From: Rhizophagus clarus
Lineage: Eukaryota > Glomeromycota > Glomeromycetes > Glomerales > Glomeraceae
Assembly (NCBI GenBank): GCA_015698045.1
Contig: BLAL01000239.1
Coordinates: 1,054,001 to 1,118,000, forward strand
DNA length: 64,000 bases
Reading direction: 5' to 3'
The notes below the pieces were generated by a model. It was not told the origin of the DNA. It saw only the letters and a list, made by a program, of their open reading frames with translations, and made no database searches. Positions within the stretch are counted from its first letter, which is position 1, and each line of letters begins with the position of its first letter. The position numbers and the translations under genes are program-made. Positions 47,552 through 59,561 of this stretch are shown piece by piece.

Positions 47552-48831
47552 TTAAAAAACTTTAACTTCATGAATAAGTTCAATGCACCACTAAAAGGAA
47601 AGTAAATTTTAATATCTCTACGAATACTATATCGATAAAACAAAATCAAATAACATTACTTACTTCATCATTTCCTCCTAATCTTTCATTATGGCAAACT
47701 ACCTCTTGAAAAGTATCGTCTCCAATAGTAAATTGAATATCATGGCTACGTAAAAATTCAACTGGACCATTTTGAGTATTATCACCATTATAATCATAAA
47801 CTCTCTTAATGCCAAGATTAATAATATTATTTGATTTTAAATATCCTTGATGATTTTCTAATTTACTGTGTTTGAAGTTCCAAGTATAATCATTTCCGCC
47901 ACAGTTTACTAAAAATAATAAATATAGACGCTGAGTTAATTTTTTCTGCTATTTCAGTAAATATATTTAAAATTTTTTACCTTCTGTATGATTAGTTGAT
48001 GGAGATTTGTGATAACAGCAAAGATAACGATATCCATCATAACGACTATAATAGCTTAATCCAAGAAACAAATTTGATTGGGCGTGTTGTAAAGTTATAG
48101 AAGTACTATCAGTGTAAGTGGCTAATTCTTTACTAAAAGTAATTTTCCATAAAGAATTTGGACCAGGTTCTGAACTTCCTACAAAAACCTTTAAATTATG
48201 TTAAAATTATATTAAAAAAAAAAATTTTGAAGTTACAATATAAAAACTATACCAATTGATTCTTGCTTCCGGTTGTATAATGTAAATTCGATTTTGAACA
48301 TAAATATTTTCCTGTAGCGACATGTTTTAATGCTACAATAGATTCGTTCCTAATCAAATTTGATTCTTCTAGAACAATATTTTCAAATTCCTCGGCTAAT
48401 TCATTAATTGAATTTACATTTTTCATTTTCTCATAAAATTCATTTGAAATATAATCAAAATGATTATTTGGAAGTGATTTAAAAAGATATTTCTTTTGTT
48501 CTTCTATCTCATTGAGTTCGGCATTATAACATAATTTACGAAAAGTTGATATAAATTTTGAAGTATCCCCTCCTTTTCTTTCAGGAATATATTTTAATGA
48601 TTGTAATTTTCTTTTATTCGTATTCTTAAATATTTTAAAAGAAACATCTTCTTTAAGTGCATTACGAAGTTTTTCGTAATTATCAATTCCAGTTGGTAGT
48701 TTTATTATAGGATCTATTAAAGATATCGCAGTGTTTATGCTGTATCTAGCTTTCCAAAAGGAATCATATTTTTGAATATCATTTATCCATTCGTCTGGAT
48801 GAATATTTCCATCATATTTTGGATGATCCAT
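47552..48831 (-). CDS. Gag-like/MIR trefoil protein, copy 10 (4 exons)
   Basis: Exons 48253-48831, 47981-48188, 47664-47908 and 47552-47590 encode 356 residues. The start is MDHPKYDGN, next to a T-run (A-run on the coding strand). An upstream in-frame ATG gives only MVKKKK. This is the first of the right-hand subgroup, marked by ERKGGDTSKFISTFRKLCYN and the insertion NNHFDYISNEFYEKM in the helical part. Exon 2 reads VFVGSSEPGPNSLWKI and exon 3 FLRSHDIQFTIGDDTF. The tail WCIELIHEVKVF is the longest type. All junctions stay in frame. Confidence 0.86.
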
Positions 48832-48883
48832 TTTTTTTTTCTTTACCAAAGGAATAGAACAATAACTACAAAAATCGTATTAA

Positions 48884-48891
48884 TTTATATA
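48884..48891 (-). promoter_or_regulatory. TATA-like box of copy 10
   Basis: TATATAAA on the - strand lies about 53 bases upstream of the start at 48831. The same spacing (about 40-55) is seen before copies 12 and 14. Confidence 0.35.
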
Positions 48892-49505
48892 CGAATCATA
48901 CCTAATTTGTAAATCTCATACCAAATTCGGAATTCCATATGACAAATAACGCCTTTTAATGTTACTGCGCGTACGCATATGTAATATTTTACGTAATTAC
49001 AGCGTAAAAAATTATTTTAGGTAAAAGGATAAACCATTCTTTGATGTCATATTTACCATCTGAGGATTACCGTAAATCCGCGAATGATTTACACATTACC
49101 ATCAAGTCTAATAATTTATTTGAAGGAAGCCAATGAATTAAAATACTAATCCGAGAATCACGTCTCTTCGTTGTTGACAATTAATCTCCGCTGAACATCA
49201 TAATGCCATCACATGATATACACGATGATATACCTCACGTCTAAATGATCATCTATTCACCTTACGTTAAAAAAGAAATCGCGTTCGTTATTCCATTGTA
49301 ACTTGTAAAACATGCGGTCTAATTCCCTAATTCAATTAATTAATATAGACTTCAACTCGATAAATCATACATAAAGTGTTTTATATAAATAACATCGTAA
49401 CAATTTAAAAGGTATATAAAAGGTATATAAATATTTTTAGATTAAATAAATAGAATTAACATTTTATGTACATATACCAAAAAAAAAAATAAAATAAAAA
49501 TAAAT
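48892..49505. other. spacer between copies 10 and 11
   Basis: A/T-rich; no gene or repeat recognised. It shares no long obvious similarity with the spacer to its right. Confidence 0.45.
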
Positions 49506-50813
49506 TTAACTTCCTTCGTGAATAAGTTCAATGCACCACTAAAAAGAAAAAAGAAAAAATAATTTTTTTTTCTCAGTAAATAAAACTCAAATAAATACTA
49601 TAAAAAAAAAAATCAAACTCACTTACTTCTTCATTTCCCCCTAATCTTTCATTTTGACAAACCACCTCTTGAAAAACATAATTTCCAATAGAAAAATGTA
49701 TATCATGACTTGATAAAAATTCAACTTTTTCGTTAGTTTCTTTTGTTCTCTTAATACTAAGATTAATAGTATCATTCGATTTTAATGATCCATCATAATT
49801 TTCTAATTTACTATGCCTAAACATCCAATCTTTATCAATTCCACTACAACTTACTAATAATAATATTAATTAATTAAATAAATATTAATATTAACTAATT
49901 TTAACATCTTGTTATTTTAATTAAAGATATTACCTTCTGTATATTTAGTACACGGAGATCTGAGATAATAATAATTATGAGGATAATGTGGATTCCGATT
50001 AACACTTAATCCAAGAAACATATCAGATTTGATATGTTGTAAATTTATAGAAGTATCAAGGTAAGTAGCTAATTCTTTATCAAATTTAATTTTCCATAAT
50101 GAATTCGGAACGGGTTCTGAACTTCCAACAAAAACCTAATTAAATTAATATATTAATTTTAATTAAATATTTACGTTATTTTATAAATGAATCAAAAAAA
50201 AAAAAAATATATATAAATATCAAACCATTTGATTCTTGCTTCCAGTTATATAACATAAATTCTTAACTGAACTTAAATATTTTCCTGTCGCAACATGTTT
50301 CAATGCTACAATAGATTCATTTCTAATTAAATTCGATTCTTCAAATACGATATCTTCAAATCTTTTAATTAATTCATCAATTGAATCTACATCTTTCATT
50401 TTCTTATAAAATTCATTTGAAATATAATCAAAATGATTATTTGGTAGTGTCTTATAAAGATATTTCTTTTGTTCTTCTATATCATTAATTTCTGCATTAT
50501 AACATAATTTACGAAAAGTTGATATAAATTTTGAAGTATCACCACCATTTCTTTCAAGATTATATTTTAATGATTGTAATTTCCTTTTATTCGTATTCTT
50601 AAATATTGTGAAAGAAACATCCTCTTTAAGCGCATTACGAAGTTCTTCATCGGTAAAAATATCATCTGGTAGTTTGATGGTAGAATCCACTAATGATATG
50701 GCAATATCTAAATATCCTAAACCATATTTAGTTCTCCAATAAAAATCAAATTTTTGAATATTACATATCCATTCATCTGGGTGAACATTTCCTTCATATT
50801 TTGGAAGATCCAT
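49506..50813 (-). CDS. Gag-like/MIR trefoil protein, copy 11 (4 exons)
   Basis: Exons 50226-50813, 49934-50135, 49627-49853 and 49506-49538 encode 349 residues. It starts MDLPKYEGNVHPDEW. The helical part has two extra residues in the variable region near position 20-40. The third trefoil repeat is shortened: the usual loop of about 12 residues between NLSIKR and VEFL is reduced to TKETNEK, and SHDI is preceded by LS rather than LR. The tail is WCIELIHEGS. Splice junctions are consistent. Intron 1 on this copy contains a 13-A run. Confidence 0.86.
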
Positions 50814-52086
50814 TTTTTTTTTTAAAAAAAAAAAAAAAAAACCAAATGGCTTATTCTTTCAAAGAAAAAATAAAATAAAATAAAATAAAATCTTACTTTA
50901 TTTGTATAATAATAAAAATTTTTATAAATTCCGGTAATATCGGCAAAACTTTATAAATTTTTTTTTTAAATATATATATATAAAAAAAATTACATAATAA
51001 ATAAAAATTTTTTAGAAAAAAAAAAAAAAATAAAAATAAAAATAAAAAATAAAATAAAATAAAATAAAATAAATAAATAAAAAGTTCGCAGAAGCGTACA
51101 TGTGTGAGTGACCTTCATATATATGCCATATATATAAAAGTCACAATTAGACACAGCATGATGATCGGATTATGTATATTATTTTAGTTTAGTGACTTTA
51201 ATAGGTTTAAACATTACGAGGTAAAAAAAGCAATGCTGCGCCTTCAATAACGGTAAAAATAAAATTAGAATTTGAAACGAAATCACGGACATTTCAACAA
51301 ATTCATAGTAACTGTGCCACAATAAGACGTAAGCCTTCCGTTTTATAGATTTTCCCGTAACATGCTTGGTGAGTGGTGATAAAAATTTAACGGTGAATTT
51401 TAAATCCACAAATAATTTCGGTCTACAGGTTAAAAAAAAAAAAACAATATTTATTGTCATTACGACCCGATTTTGGAATTTCGCAAAATTCTACTTTGAC
51501 GATAGATATTTATTTATCTTATTATAAATGAACGAACAAAAGTAAATTAAGAAATAATACTTTTATATAGTACACACGAGATCACATAATAATTATATTT
51601 GATGTAGTAATGGTTTTATTTAAAGTTAAATATCGATTTCCTTTGAAGACTGACGATTATTCACAATTGATTATAAATGAGAAGTGAATTACAAGAGGCT
51701 TTTATTGGAAAAAAACAAATTTTTTAATTACGGTATATGCTTCGGAAAAAATTATCTGGCTATAAAATACATTAATAGATAAAAATATGCATGTAATATT
51801 TAGAGTCCGTATCATGAAAATTACATTTGCCGTATAATGAATGATGTTAAATGAGATCAATAATGACAAATTATACATAAATTTATTCAAATTTCGATAT
51901 TACACAAAATTGAATGTTCAAAGATTCCTAGGATAAACTTTATAGAATATACTCGTGTAACGAAAAGTGATTCTTTTGTTCAATCTATCGTATACCGTAT
52001 AACTATATATATATATATATATAAATATTGTATCCGTAGTAATTTAATTAATAATATGTAGATTGATCAAAGTGTTTTACGCTAGC
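50814..52086. other. spacer between copies 11 and 12
   Basis: A/T-rich with AAATA-type simple repeats at 50870-50895 and 51018-51080. Open frames on the - strand at 51179-51460 and 51702-51890 are short, lack motifs and look like chance. Confidence 0.45.
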
Positions 52087-53313
52087 TCAGAAAATTTTAA
52101 CCTCGTGAATAAGTTCAATGCACCACTAAAAAAAATGAAAAAAATTCATTATACAAATCTTAAATATTAAAATTAAAACCAAATAACTTACTTCATCATT
52201 TCCTCCTAATCTTTCACTATGACAAACTACCTCTTGAAAAGTATCATTTCCAATAGTAAATTGAATATCGTGACTACGTAAAAATCGACTTTGAATATAA
52301 CCATTATCACTATAATAAAGATTAATAGTATCATTCGATTTTAAATATCCTTGATGATTTTCTAATTTACTGTGTTTGAAGTCCCAATAATATGCATTGC
52401 CTCTACAAATTACTAAAAAATAATAATGATAAACATAAATATTAATTTTTGCTACTACTCCGATGGGTATCTTTAAATATTTTACCTTCTGAATGGTTAG
52501 TTGATGGAGAATAACAACCACTCAATGCAAGATAATTATTTGATTTGACGTGTTGCAAATGTAAATTTACATAAATATCAGTGTAAGTGATTAATTCTTT
52601 GCTAGAATTAATTTTCCATAAAGAATTTGGATCAGGTTCTGAACTTCCTACACAAACCTAAAAAATATTTATTACTTTAAAATTAACTAAAAAAAATATG
52701 AAGTTTCATATAAAAATCAAACCATTTGATTCCTGCTTCCAGTTATATAACATAAATTTGAAATTGAACTTAAATATTTTCCTGAAGCGACATGTTTTAG
52801 TGCTACAATAGATCCATTTCTAATTAAATTTGATTCTTCTAAAACAATATCTTCAAATTCTTTAGCTAATTCGTCAATTGAATTTACATTTTTCATTCTC
52901 TCATAAAATTCATTTGAAATATAATCAAAATGATTATTCGGAAGTGATTTAAAGAGATATCTCTTTTGTTCTTCTATATCATTGAGTTCGGCATTATAAC
53001 ATAATTTACGAAAAGTTGATATAAATTTTGAAGTATCCCCTCCTATCCTTTCAGATATATATTCTAATGATTGTAATTTTCTTTTATTTGTATTCTTAAA
53101 TATTGTAAAAGAAATATCTTCTTTAAGTGCATCACAAAGATTTTCAATATTATTGATTCCGGTTGGTAACTTAATAGTGGAATCCACTAATAATATGGCC
53201 ATTTGTATATTTAAATGATGAGTAGTGGTGTTGCCTTTAAAACTATAATAAGCACGAAGATCTTTTATCCATTCATTTGGATGAATATTTCCATCATATT
53301 TCGGAAGATCCAT
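52087..53313 (-). CDS. Gag-like/MIR trefoil protein, copy 12 (4 exons)
   Basis: Exons 52723-53313, 52486-52657, 52192-52412 and 52087-52125 encode 340 residues. Exon 2 is short (172 bases): the Tyr/Asn-rich loop of the second trefoil repeat is deleted, leaving LALSGCYSPSTNH. Exon 3 opens VICRGNAYYWDFKHS and lacks the long loop before FLRSHDIQF. The MIR opening is ALKHVASGKYLSS, with Ala-Ser for Ala-Thr, shared with copies 13 and 14. The tail is WCIELIHEVKIF. Copy 13 is the closest paralogue, and the flanks of the two are also duplicated. Confidence 0.86.
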
Positions 53314-53350
53314 TTTTTTAACATAGTGGTTACAGGGAGAATCGCATCCA

Positions 53351-53360
53351 TTTTATATAG
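53351..53360 (-). promoter_or_regulatory. TATA-like box of copy 12
   Basis: CTATATAAAA on the - strand ends about 38 bases before the start codon at 53313. Position and word agree with the boxes before copies 10 and 14. Confidence 0.35.
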
Positions 53361-53461
53361 AAATCATCATACCAGTCTTGTCTTGTTCAACAAATTTTAC
53401 TGCACCATCATGTGTGTCCAAATGACGATCATACGCCGTAGTAAATATTATTTTTAAAAGT

Positions 53462-53990
53462 AAACTCGTTCATAATAAATAAACCATTTAACGAATGAGA
53501 CCATTGAATATGAATCAAAAACCAATTCTGGAATAATATGGCGTGAAAATATTCTGGAATAACATGAAGTGAAAATATTGAGTGTACTATTAATATCTTG
53601 GAAAATTATTTTTGATCCGTTGTAAATTGTGTAAATTAAAATGTTATCGAAATAATGTTGCTTTAGTTACGTTTCAACGTTCCGATAAAATTTATCAGGT
53701 GTGGTTTAACACTTTAACCAATTATCAGGTTAAGCTGGTTGGATATATTGAACATGTTAAAAATCTCAAAGGCCATCTGTTATTCTAGAATATATAAAAA
53801 AAAAAAAGTGGAATTTAGAAAGGAGCAAGTTAAAAAGAAAGATTAAACTAGTGATAATCATTGTTGCAACTGTAGCTAACCGTTAAATCTAAAGAAAATT
53901 TCAAGAACATGGAAGTGATTATAAAAAAAAGGACTGTACTTAGTATTGTTTATAAATAATATATTTACTTCTACGATATGAACCAGGCAC
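53462..53990. repeat. duplicated upstream flank, left copy
   Basis: This block resembles 59562-59960: TTTTAGTTACGTTTCAA, TATATTGAACA, AACATGGAAG and CCAGGCA..ATAAGTTAG occur in the same order. It is the upstream flank of copy 12, and the second block is the upstream flank of copy 13. The duplicated unit therefore extends well beyond the gene. Confidence 0.7.
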
Positions 53991-54215
53991 ATAAGTTAGC
54001 CCTTCTCCAGGGTTATTGCTTGGTGGATTATTGCCTGGTAACTTGCGCAGCATAAAAAATCAGTTGCAAAAGGTGTTCGATTGAAGATCGTAAGTGTTGT
54101 CAAAGAACCAAATGGGAAAGTCAATTTCTCCCTAACTAGTCCTCTATTAAAAATAAAAAACAAGCTAAAAAATAAAAAAAAAAGCTAAAAAGTAATAAAA
54201 AAAATAAAATTAATT

Positions 54216-54469
54216 AGGGTTCTGCGCAGTGTATAAAATCTATTTGCGGAATTTGCGGAGCGCAAACTATTTTTGATTTCCGCAAATCAGATATACTTTT
54301 AATCTGCGCATCGCGCAACTTACAATTTTTTATTTTAGATATAACATTGTGTAAAGCATATTTGAGCGCAAATTGGATATATTTTTGCGCAAATTGCGCA
54401 TAATTTTTTGTTGCGCATTGCGCAATAAGCATTTGACTTGAATATTATACACTGGTTCTGCGGCACCCT
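54216..54469. mobile_element. GCGCAA-rich MITE-like element
   Basis: The left edge, AGGGTTCTGCGCAGTGTATAA, reappears inverted at the right edge (TTATACACTGGTTCTGCGGC then ACCCT) with a small rearrangement. The interior is filled with TTGCGCAA, GCGCAAA and GAGCGCAA palindromic words, strikingly G+C-rich for this region. The duplicated region at 59.9-60.1 kb lacks it, so it is an insertion in this copy. No target duplication is convincing. Confidence 0.55.
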
Positions 54470-54513
54470 ATGAAGGCGAATAATTATTATAGGATTTGAG
54501 AACTTACCACAAT

Positions 54514-55750
54514 AGGCCTGTTCAATTCTGATTGATCGGATGGTTTTGGGTTAACAATTATTGGATGATGAAATTGTGCAACCTGATCAATGACCCGATT
54601 TTGCAGACCTACAAAAAAGTAGAACCTTTTGATCGACTTTTATTAGAGTAAAGACACGCTTTCTTAAGAACCTAAAAAAAAAGAAAAATATGAAACAAGT
54701 ACAAGTTAATGCAAAAACTTCCACTAAACGTACTAATACAAACTTTTATGAACCTTCAAAAAAAAAAAAAAATAACGACGCGTACAGCAGCAACTTCACG
54801 CGTAATTTTACCCAGGTCAATTCTCACAAAACAGCAAGTTCAGCAACAAACTCTTCCTCCTATTCTTCCTCAACAACACACTTTTTTTCAACACACTCAT
54901 CCTCATTTTTCTCAGCAGCAGTATGATCCTCAACTGTATAGTTTGCCTCTTACTTCACCTCAAAATTCTCAAAATTTCAACCAACTTGAAATAGAACAAG
55001 TAAGAATATAATTATGGATTTTAAGTTACCATTTAAAAATTATAAAACTATTATTTTAGACTAGAAGGGATAGAATGGTGATTGTGATCAGTATCAAGAT
55101 CCTTCTGACAAAAGTCTGAAAATAATTAGGGACACGATGAAATCAAAATTTTGACTATATCCAAGAAAATTTTTCGGCTTCGTCTAAAGGAAATAAAACA
55201 AAATTTTATAATGATATTACGAAGAGTGTTTACCTAACAAAGAGGCAAATGCAATTAAAAGTAAATATTTAAATTTTCAATTTTTCTTCTTAATTTACAT
55301 TAAATTATAAATATTTATAATAATTTATTTAGGTAAACTTGCTAGATTAATAAAGATGTATGAATCAGTTAAGAACATAACAATCAAACTGGTAATGGAC
55401 TGGTACTGGTACGATAAAATGGATATGATCTTTGGAGTACATGAAAACATAGCTTCTGACAAATAAAGAAACGGGTACTATAATCAAAGAAGAAATAGTT
55501 GAAATCAAGGAAGAAAATAAAAAACAGAACAAAAATTTAAAAATAATGTTGAAGTTATAACTACAGCAATAGCTGAAATGAGTCAAGCACGTGAAAGAAT
55601 TTGGGAAAAAAAATGGTATTGGAAAAGGAATGATTGGAAGTTGAAGAAAGGTGGCATATGAAAGAGAAAGATCAAAGACGGAATTTGAATTAAGGGTAAA
55701 AGAACTAGAATTGAGATTGCAAAAGAAAAATTAATTTTATATTTTTAGTC

Positions 55751-55782
<32 letters not shown>

Positions 55783-56246
55783 GATTGAATTTAATAAAAA
55801 CCATTAAACATTATTCAAATAACTGAGTTACTATTTGATTTCTTTTTAATTCTCCCGCTCTTCTTAAAGAATCCTCATTTAAATTATTAATGTTAATATT
55901 ATTTCTTCTTCATTACTTTCATTGTTATTATCATTATTATTTTCATCTAGTTTATCCCAACTATTATTATTTGTTTCTAAAAAATTGTATAAAATATGTC
56001 AGTAATGAATTTTTAATATTTTGCTGTTAATGTCATTTACTGTTAAATTATGAAATAGAATACTTTTATTGGCGTTATAAAATGAAAAAAAAAAATTTTT
56101 TTTTTTATGATATTTTGGAGAAAAAATTTTATAGTGATCCGATCAAAAATCAGATCAATGTACTCAATTCTGATTTTGATCACATGTTTGGATTGGTTAA
56201 TGGATTTTGCGATCAAAAATCCGAACAATCAGAATTGAACAGGCCT
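54514..56246. mobile_element. PIF/Harbinger-like element
   Basis: The ends AGGCCTGTTCAATTCTGATT are perfect inverted repeats for about 20 bases and continue with one mismatch. Both flanks have the 3-base direct repeat AAT (54511-54513 and 56247-56249). The duplicated locus at 60061-60095 reads through CTTACCACAATGG without the element, with a single AAT. That is an empty site and fixes the borders. A GGCCTGTT-type terminus and a 3-bp duplication fit PIF/Harbinger, as does the Myb/SANT-like gene inside. The DDE transposase is missing, so the element is internally deleted. Confidence 0.8.
54690..55735 (+). pseudogene. Myb/SANT-like transposon protein, decayed
   Basis: The 5' part is Gln/Pro-rich (QQQTLPPILPQQH) in a frame broken near an A-run at 54760. 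Around 55140 a reading FDYIQENFSASSKGNKTKFY followed by DITKSVYLTKRQMQLK leads to an intron-like gap, then VNKLARLIKMYESVKN and, with a shift, WYWYDKMDMIFGVHENI. This is the order of the Myb/SANT-like DNA-binding domain of Harbinger-type accessory proteins. The 3' part is a coiled-coil-like Glu/Lys/Arg-rich tail (ELRVKELELRLQKKN-like) with several stops. In autonomous Harbinger elements this protein helps bring the transposase to the ends. Confidence 0.65.
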
Positions 56247-56519
56247 AATGACAGAAAGCATGATCGCAGTTAGTAACTTACTTCAAATAAAAAATAAAAA
56301 AATATATAAATTTATATTTTTCGCGTTTTTCTTACAATTTTTTTTTTTTTATTAAAATAAATTGTGTGCCGTCTGTTATAATTAGAATAAAGTAACAATG
56401 TCTATTAAATAATCAATTTCACTTGTTGCCATTGTACTGTACTACTAATAGAAGAATATTTAAATAAAATTTAAATGGTAAATACCAAAAACCTAAATTG
56501 CTAAAAAAAAAAAAAAAAT

Positions 56520-56985
56520 AACGATGCAATATAAAGACCACCATTCGAGACTATCTTCCAGTTGCATAACAAAAATCGTTCTTATGGCAACATGTTATAA
56601 TGTTGAAAATTAATGATATGAAAGAAAAAAGATCTTTATAAATCAATTCTAAATATTATATTTCAAGTGAATTTTATGGGAAAATGAAGAATTTCAATTC
56701 AATTAGCGAATAAATAAAAATTTTTTTTAGAAATTAATATTTAAACGTAACTTACGAAAGGTTTAAAATATAATACGATGTTCAATACCATCACTCATTT
56801 TCCGGGATTATACTTTAACTATTTTCCATTTGTATCCTTAAATATTGTCTACGCCCTGAGCCACAGTGATTTTATCTTTGTAAACCAAATAACTTCTTAT
56901 TTAAGTGCATTACGAAGTTTCATAATCATCATGAATATAATCAATTCCCATTTGGAAGTTAGATGGTGGAATCTATTAATGATGT
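56520..56985 (-). pseudogene. fragment of Gag-like/MIR exon 1
   Basis: Two pieces survive on the - strand. One is a MIR-opening piece near 56540-56600 (matching the TGSKNQ and ALKHVA region, from CTTCCAGTTGCATAAC and GCAACATGTT). The other is an N-terminal piece near 56840-56985, matching FKIFKN to LVDSTIKLP (AATATTGT, AAGTGCATTACGAAG, TTCCCATTTGGAAG). The MITE at 56987 inserted into it. A parallel, shorter remnant lies at 60496-60600. Confidence 0.6.
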
Positions 56986-56986
56986 A

Positions 56987-57541
56987 CCGTATATCACCAT
57001 AGTACCCCCCTCAAAAAATTTGCTAGAATTTTAAAGTACCCGGGTACTTTACATAGAGAATTCCAATTTAAAGCTTAAAATTTTGTAAAATACCCGAGGT
57101 ATAATACTAGGTTTATATATAATGTATATTCCAGATATATAAAAACGCCGGAACAGTCAGTTTCGGCTTTTTTTTGCATTTTTATATATATAAAAACGCC
57201 GGAACAATCAGTTTCGGCGTTTTTTTTTTTACTTTACATATAAAAAACTCCGGAACAGTCAGTTTCGGCGTTTTTTTTTTGCGTTTTTATATATATAAAA
57301 ACGCCGGAACAATCACTTTCGGCGTTTTTTTTTTTACTATACATATAAAAAACGCCCGAACAGTCAGTTTCGCCAATATAATTAAACCCGGGTATTATAC
57401 ATGGCATGTACCCCGGGTATTTTAAAAATCCTGTACCCCCCCCCTATGTATAGTATCCACCCGTGTATAGTACCCCCGGGTACAGGCCAAAACCCCCAAA
57501 ATTTGCAAGATACCCGGGGTACTGTGGCCCGTGATATACGG
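56987..57541. mobile_element. TA-flanked MITE with hairpin array
   Basis: The 555-bp element has inverted ends CCGTATATCAC, and TA on each side (56985-56986 and 57542-57543). The duplicated locus near 60589 reads GATGTAGCGATATC without it, with one TA, so it looks like an empty site. TA duplication points to a Tc1/mariner-type mobiliser. The interior has five hairpin units and TACCCGGGTA palindromes near both ends. No coding frame. It interrupts a Gag-like/MIR exon 1 remnant. Confidence 0.7.
57133..57375. repeat. five tandem hairpin units
   Basis: The unit AAAAACGCCGGAACARTCA then GTTTCGGCGTTTTT occurs five times with a period of about 55-60 bases, the last copy slightly degenerate. AAACGCCG and CGGCGTTT pair to form a stem with a loop of about 11 bases. 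Units alternate between ATATATATAAAAA and ACATATAAAAAA leaders, so the array may have grown by doubling a two-unit block. Confidence 0.85.
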
Positions 57542-57609
57542 TAACATTGTAACAACATCCATATTTATTGAAAATACGCAGCCATTTGAATTAGTATTTT
57601 CGGATAACC

Positions 57610-57960
57610 AAATGTTTGTCTAGCATGGCGAAATTTCAATCTTTTTTTTTTTGTGTTGTATACTGTAACTATATGTCCTACAGATAGCTATGGTGCCGAA
57701 ATATTATAGAAGTGTAATCTGTAATGTCGAATTGTCAAATTGCATGAATTGAATTACAATGATAAATTATTAAATTACAAAATTTTTAGGTAAATTATAT
57801 GTATAACGCGTCTTAATTTTATTATATAATAAATATTTGTCTTTCAAGCAAGTCAAATACAAATCTAGAGGCTCACAGGAGCGTTAAATGTGTATGATGC
57901 CATATATAAAAAAAGTCTGAAATAATAATCTCAACTTTGATCTAAAGAAATAATATTCAA
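57610..57960. repeat. duplicated downstream flank, left copy
   Basis: It matches 60720-61080 in order: ATGGCGAAATTTCAA, GAATTGTCAAATTGCATGAA, TTTAGGTAAATTAT, TATAACGCGTC, CACAGGAGCG and CAAC..TTGATCTAAA. It is part of the segment duplicated with copies 12 and 13, and shows many small indels. Confidence 0.75.
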
Positions 57961-58197
57961 AAGTACGAAAATTTAGAAAATTCAGCAATTAACGCGTTGT
58001 ATACTATAAGTAATTAAATTTATAAGTGAATTTATACATAATAACAAATATTTTTAATGTTTTTTTTTTATAATTAGACACTAAAATTTCGGCCTTAATG
58101 TATTTTGTTAACTAACTTACATACTAATCACATCTGTAAATACATAATCCCAAAATTTCAAATAATTTAAAGATAAAATATGCATTAGAAACGTTGC

Positions 58198-59415
58198 TCA
58201 GAAAATTTTAACCTCGTGAATAAGTTCAATGCACCACTAAAAAACAAAAAAAAAAATTTATTATACAAATTTTAAATTATAAAATAAAATCAAGTAACTT
58301 ACTTCGTCATTTCCACCTAATCTTTCATGATGGCAAATAACTTCTTGAAAAGTATCATTTCCAATAGTAAATTGAATATCATGACTACGTAAAAATCCAC
58401 CTTGAATACAATAACTATTATCATTACGATAATTAAGATTAATTGTATCATTCGATTTTAAATATCCTTGATGATTTTCTAATTTACTGTGTTTGAAGTC
58501 CCAATGATATGCATAGCCACTACAAATTACTAAAAAATATTAATGATAAACATAAATGTTAATTTTTGTTACTACACCGATTGGTATCTTTAAATATTTT
58601 ACCTTCTGAATGGTTAGTTGATGGAGATTTGCAACTATTATTTGACACAAGATACATATTTGATTTTATGTGTTGTATAACTATAGGAGTACCGTCAGTG
58701 TAAGTGATTAATTCTTTATTAAAATAAATTTTCCATAAAGAATTTGGGTCAGGTTCCGAATTACCTACACAAACCTAAAAAATATTTATTACTTTAAAAT
58801 CAACTAAAAATATGAAGTTTCATATAAAAATCAAACCATTTGATTCCCGCTTCCAGTTATATAATGTAAATTTGAAATTGAACTTAAATATTTTCCTGAA
58901 GCGACATGTTTTAGTGCTACAGTAGATCCATTTCTAATTAATTCTGATTCTTCTAAAACGATCTCTTCAAATTCTTCAGCTAATTCGTTAATTGAATTTA
59001 CATTTTTCATTCTCTTATAAAATTCATTTGAAATATAATCAAAATGATTATTCGGAAGTGATTTAAAAAGATATTTCTTTTGTTCTTCTACATCATTAAT
59101 TTCAGCATTATAACATAATTTACGAAAAGTTGATATAAATTTTGAAGTATCCCCTCCTTTTCTTTCAGGAATATATTTTAATGATTGTAATTTTCTTTTA
59201 TTTGTATTCTTAAATATTTTAAAAGAGATATCTTCTTTAAGTGCATTACGAAGTTTTTCAAATGTATCAATCCCAGTTGGTAGTTTAATAGTGGAATCCA
59301 CTAATGATATAGCATTATATAAACTCATGGAGCGTTTTCTAATATCAAAATAAGCATAAAGATCTTTTGTCCATTCGTCTGGATGAATATTCCCATCGTA
59401 TTTTGGAAGATCCAT
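58198..59415 (-). CDS. Gag-like/MIR trefoil protein, copy 13 (4 exons)
   Basis: Exons 58837-59415, 58603-58774, 58303-58529 and 58198-58236 encode 338 residues, the shortest intact copy. It is the closest relative of copy 12: the same short 172-base exon 2, an exon 3 opening VICSGYAYHWDFKHS, the ASGKYLSS form of the MIR opening and the same tail WCIELIHEVKIF. It differs mainly in helical-part residues 17-35 (KDLYAYFDIRKRSMS), where copies 10-14 all disagree. All splice junctions keep frame. The start is MDLPKYDGN, preceded by an A-rich leader. Confidence 0.86.
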
Positions 59416-59561
59416 TTTTTTTAACCAAAATGGTTAAAGAATCGCATCTATTTATTATAACAGTTTTGCCTTATTCAGCAAATTTGTGTTACAATCATGT
59501 GCGTTCAAATGATGGTCATGACATAATTAAAATTAAATTTTCAAATTACGTATCGTTATAA

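Noticed and set aside
51179-51460. 93-codon - strand frame with a hydrophobic start
   Set aside because: No motif, no splice context and no paralogue. Length is within chance for this composition.
57174-57425. Open frame with repeated AGTISFGVFFF-like units
   Set aside because: It is a translation of the hairpin repeat array. The repeats are explained by DNA structure, and there is no start context.
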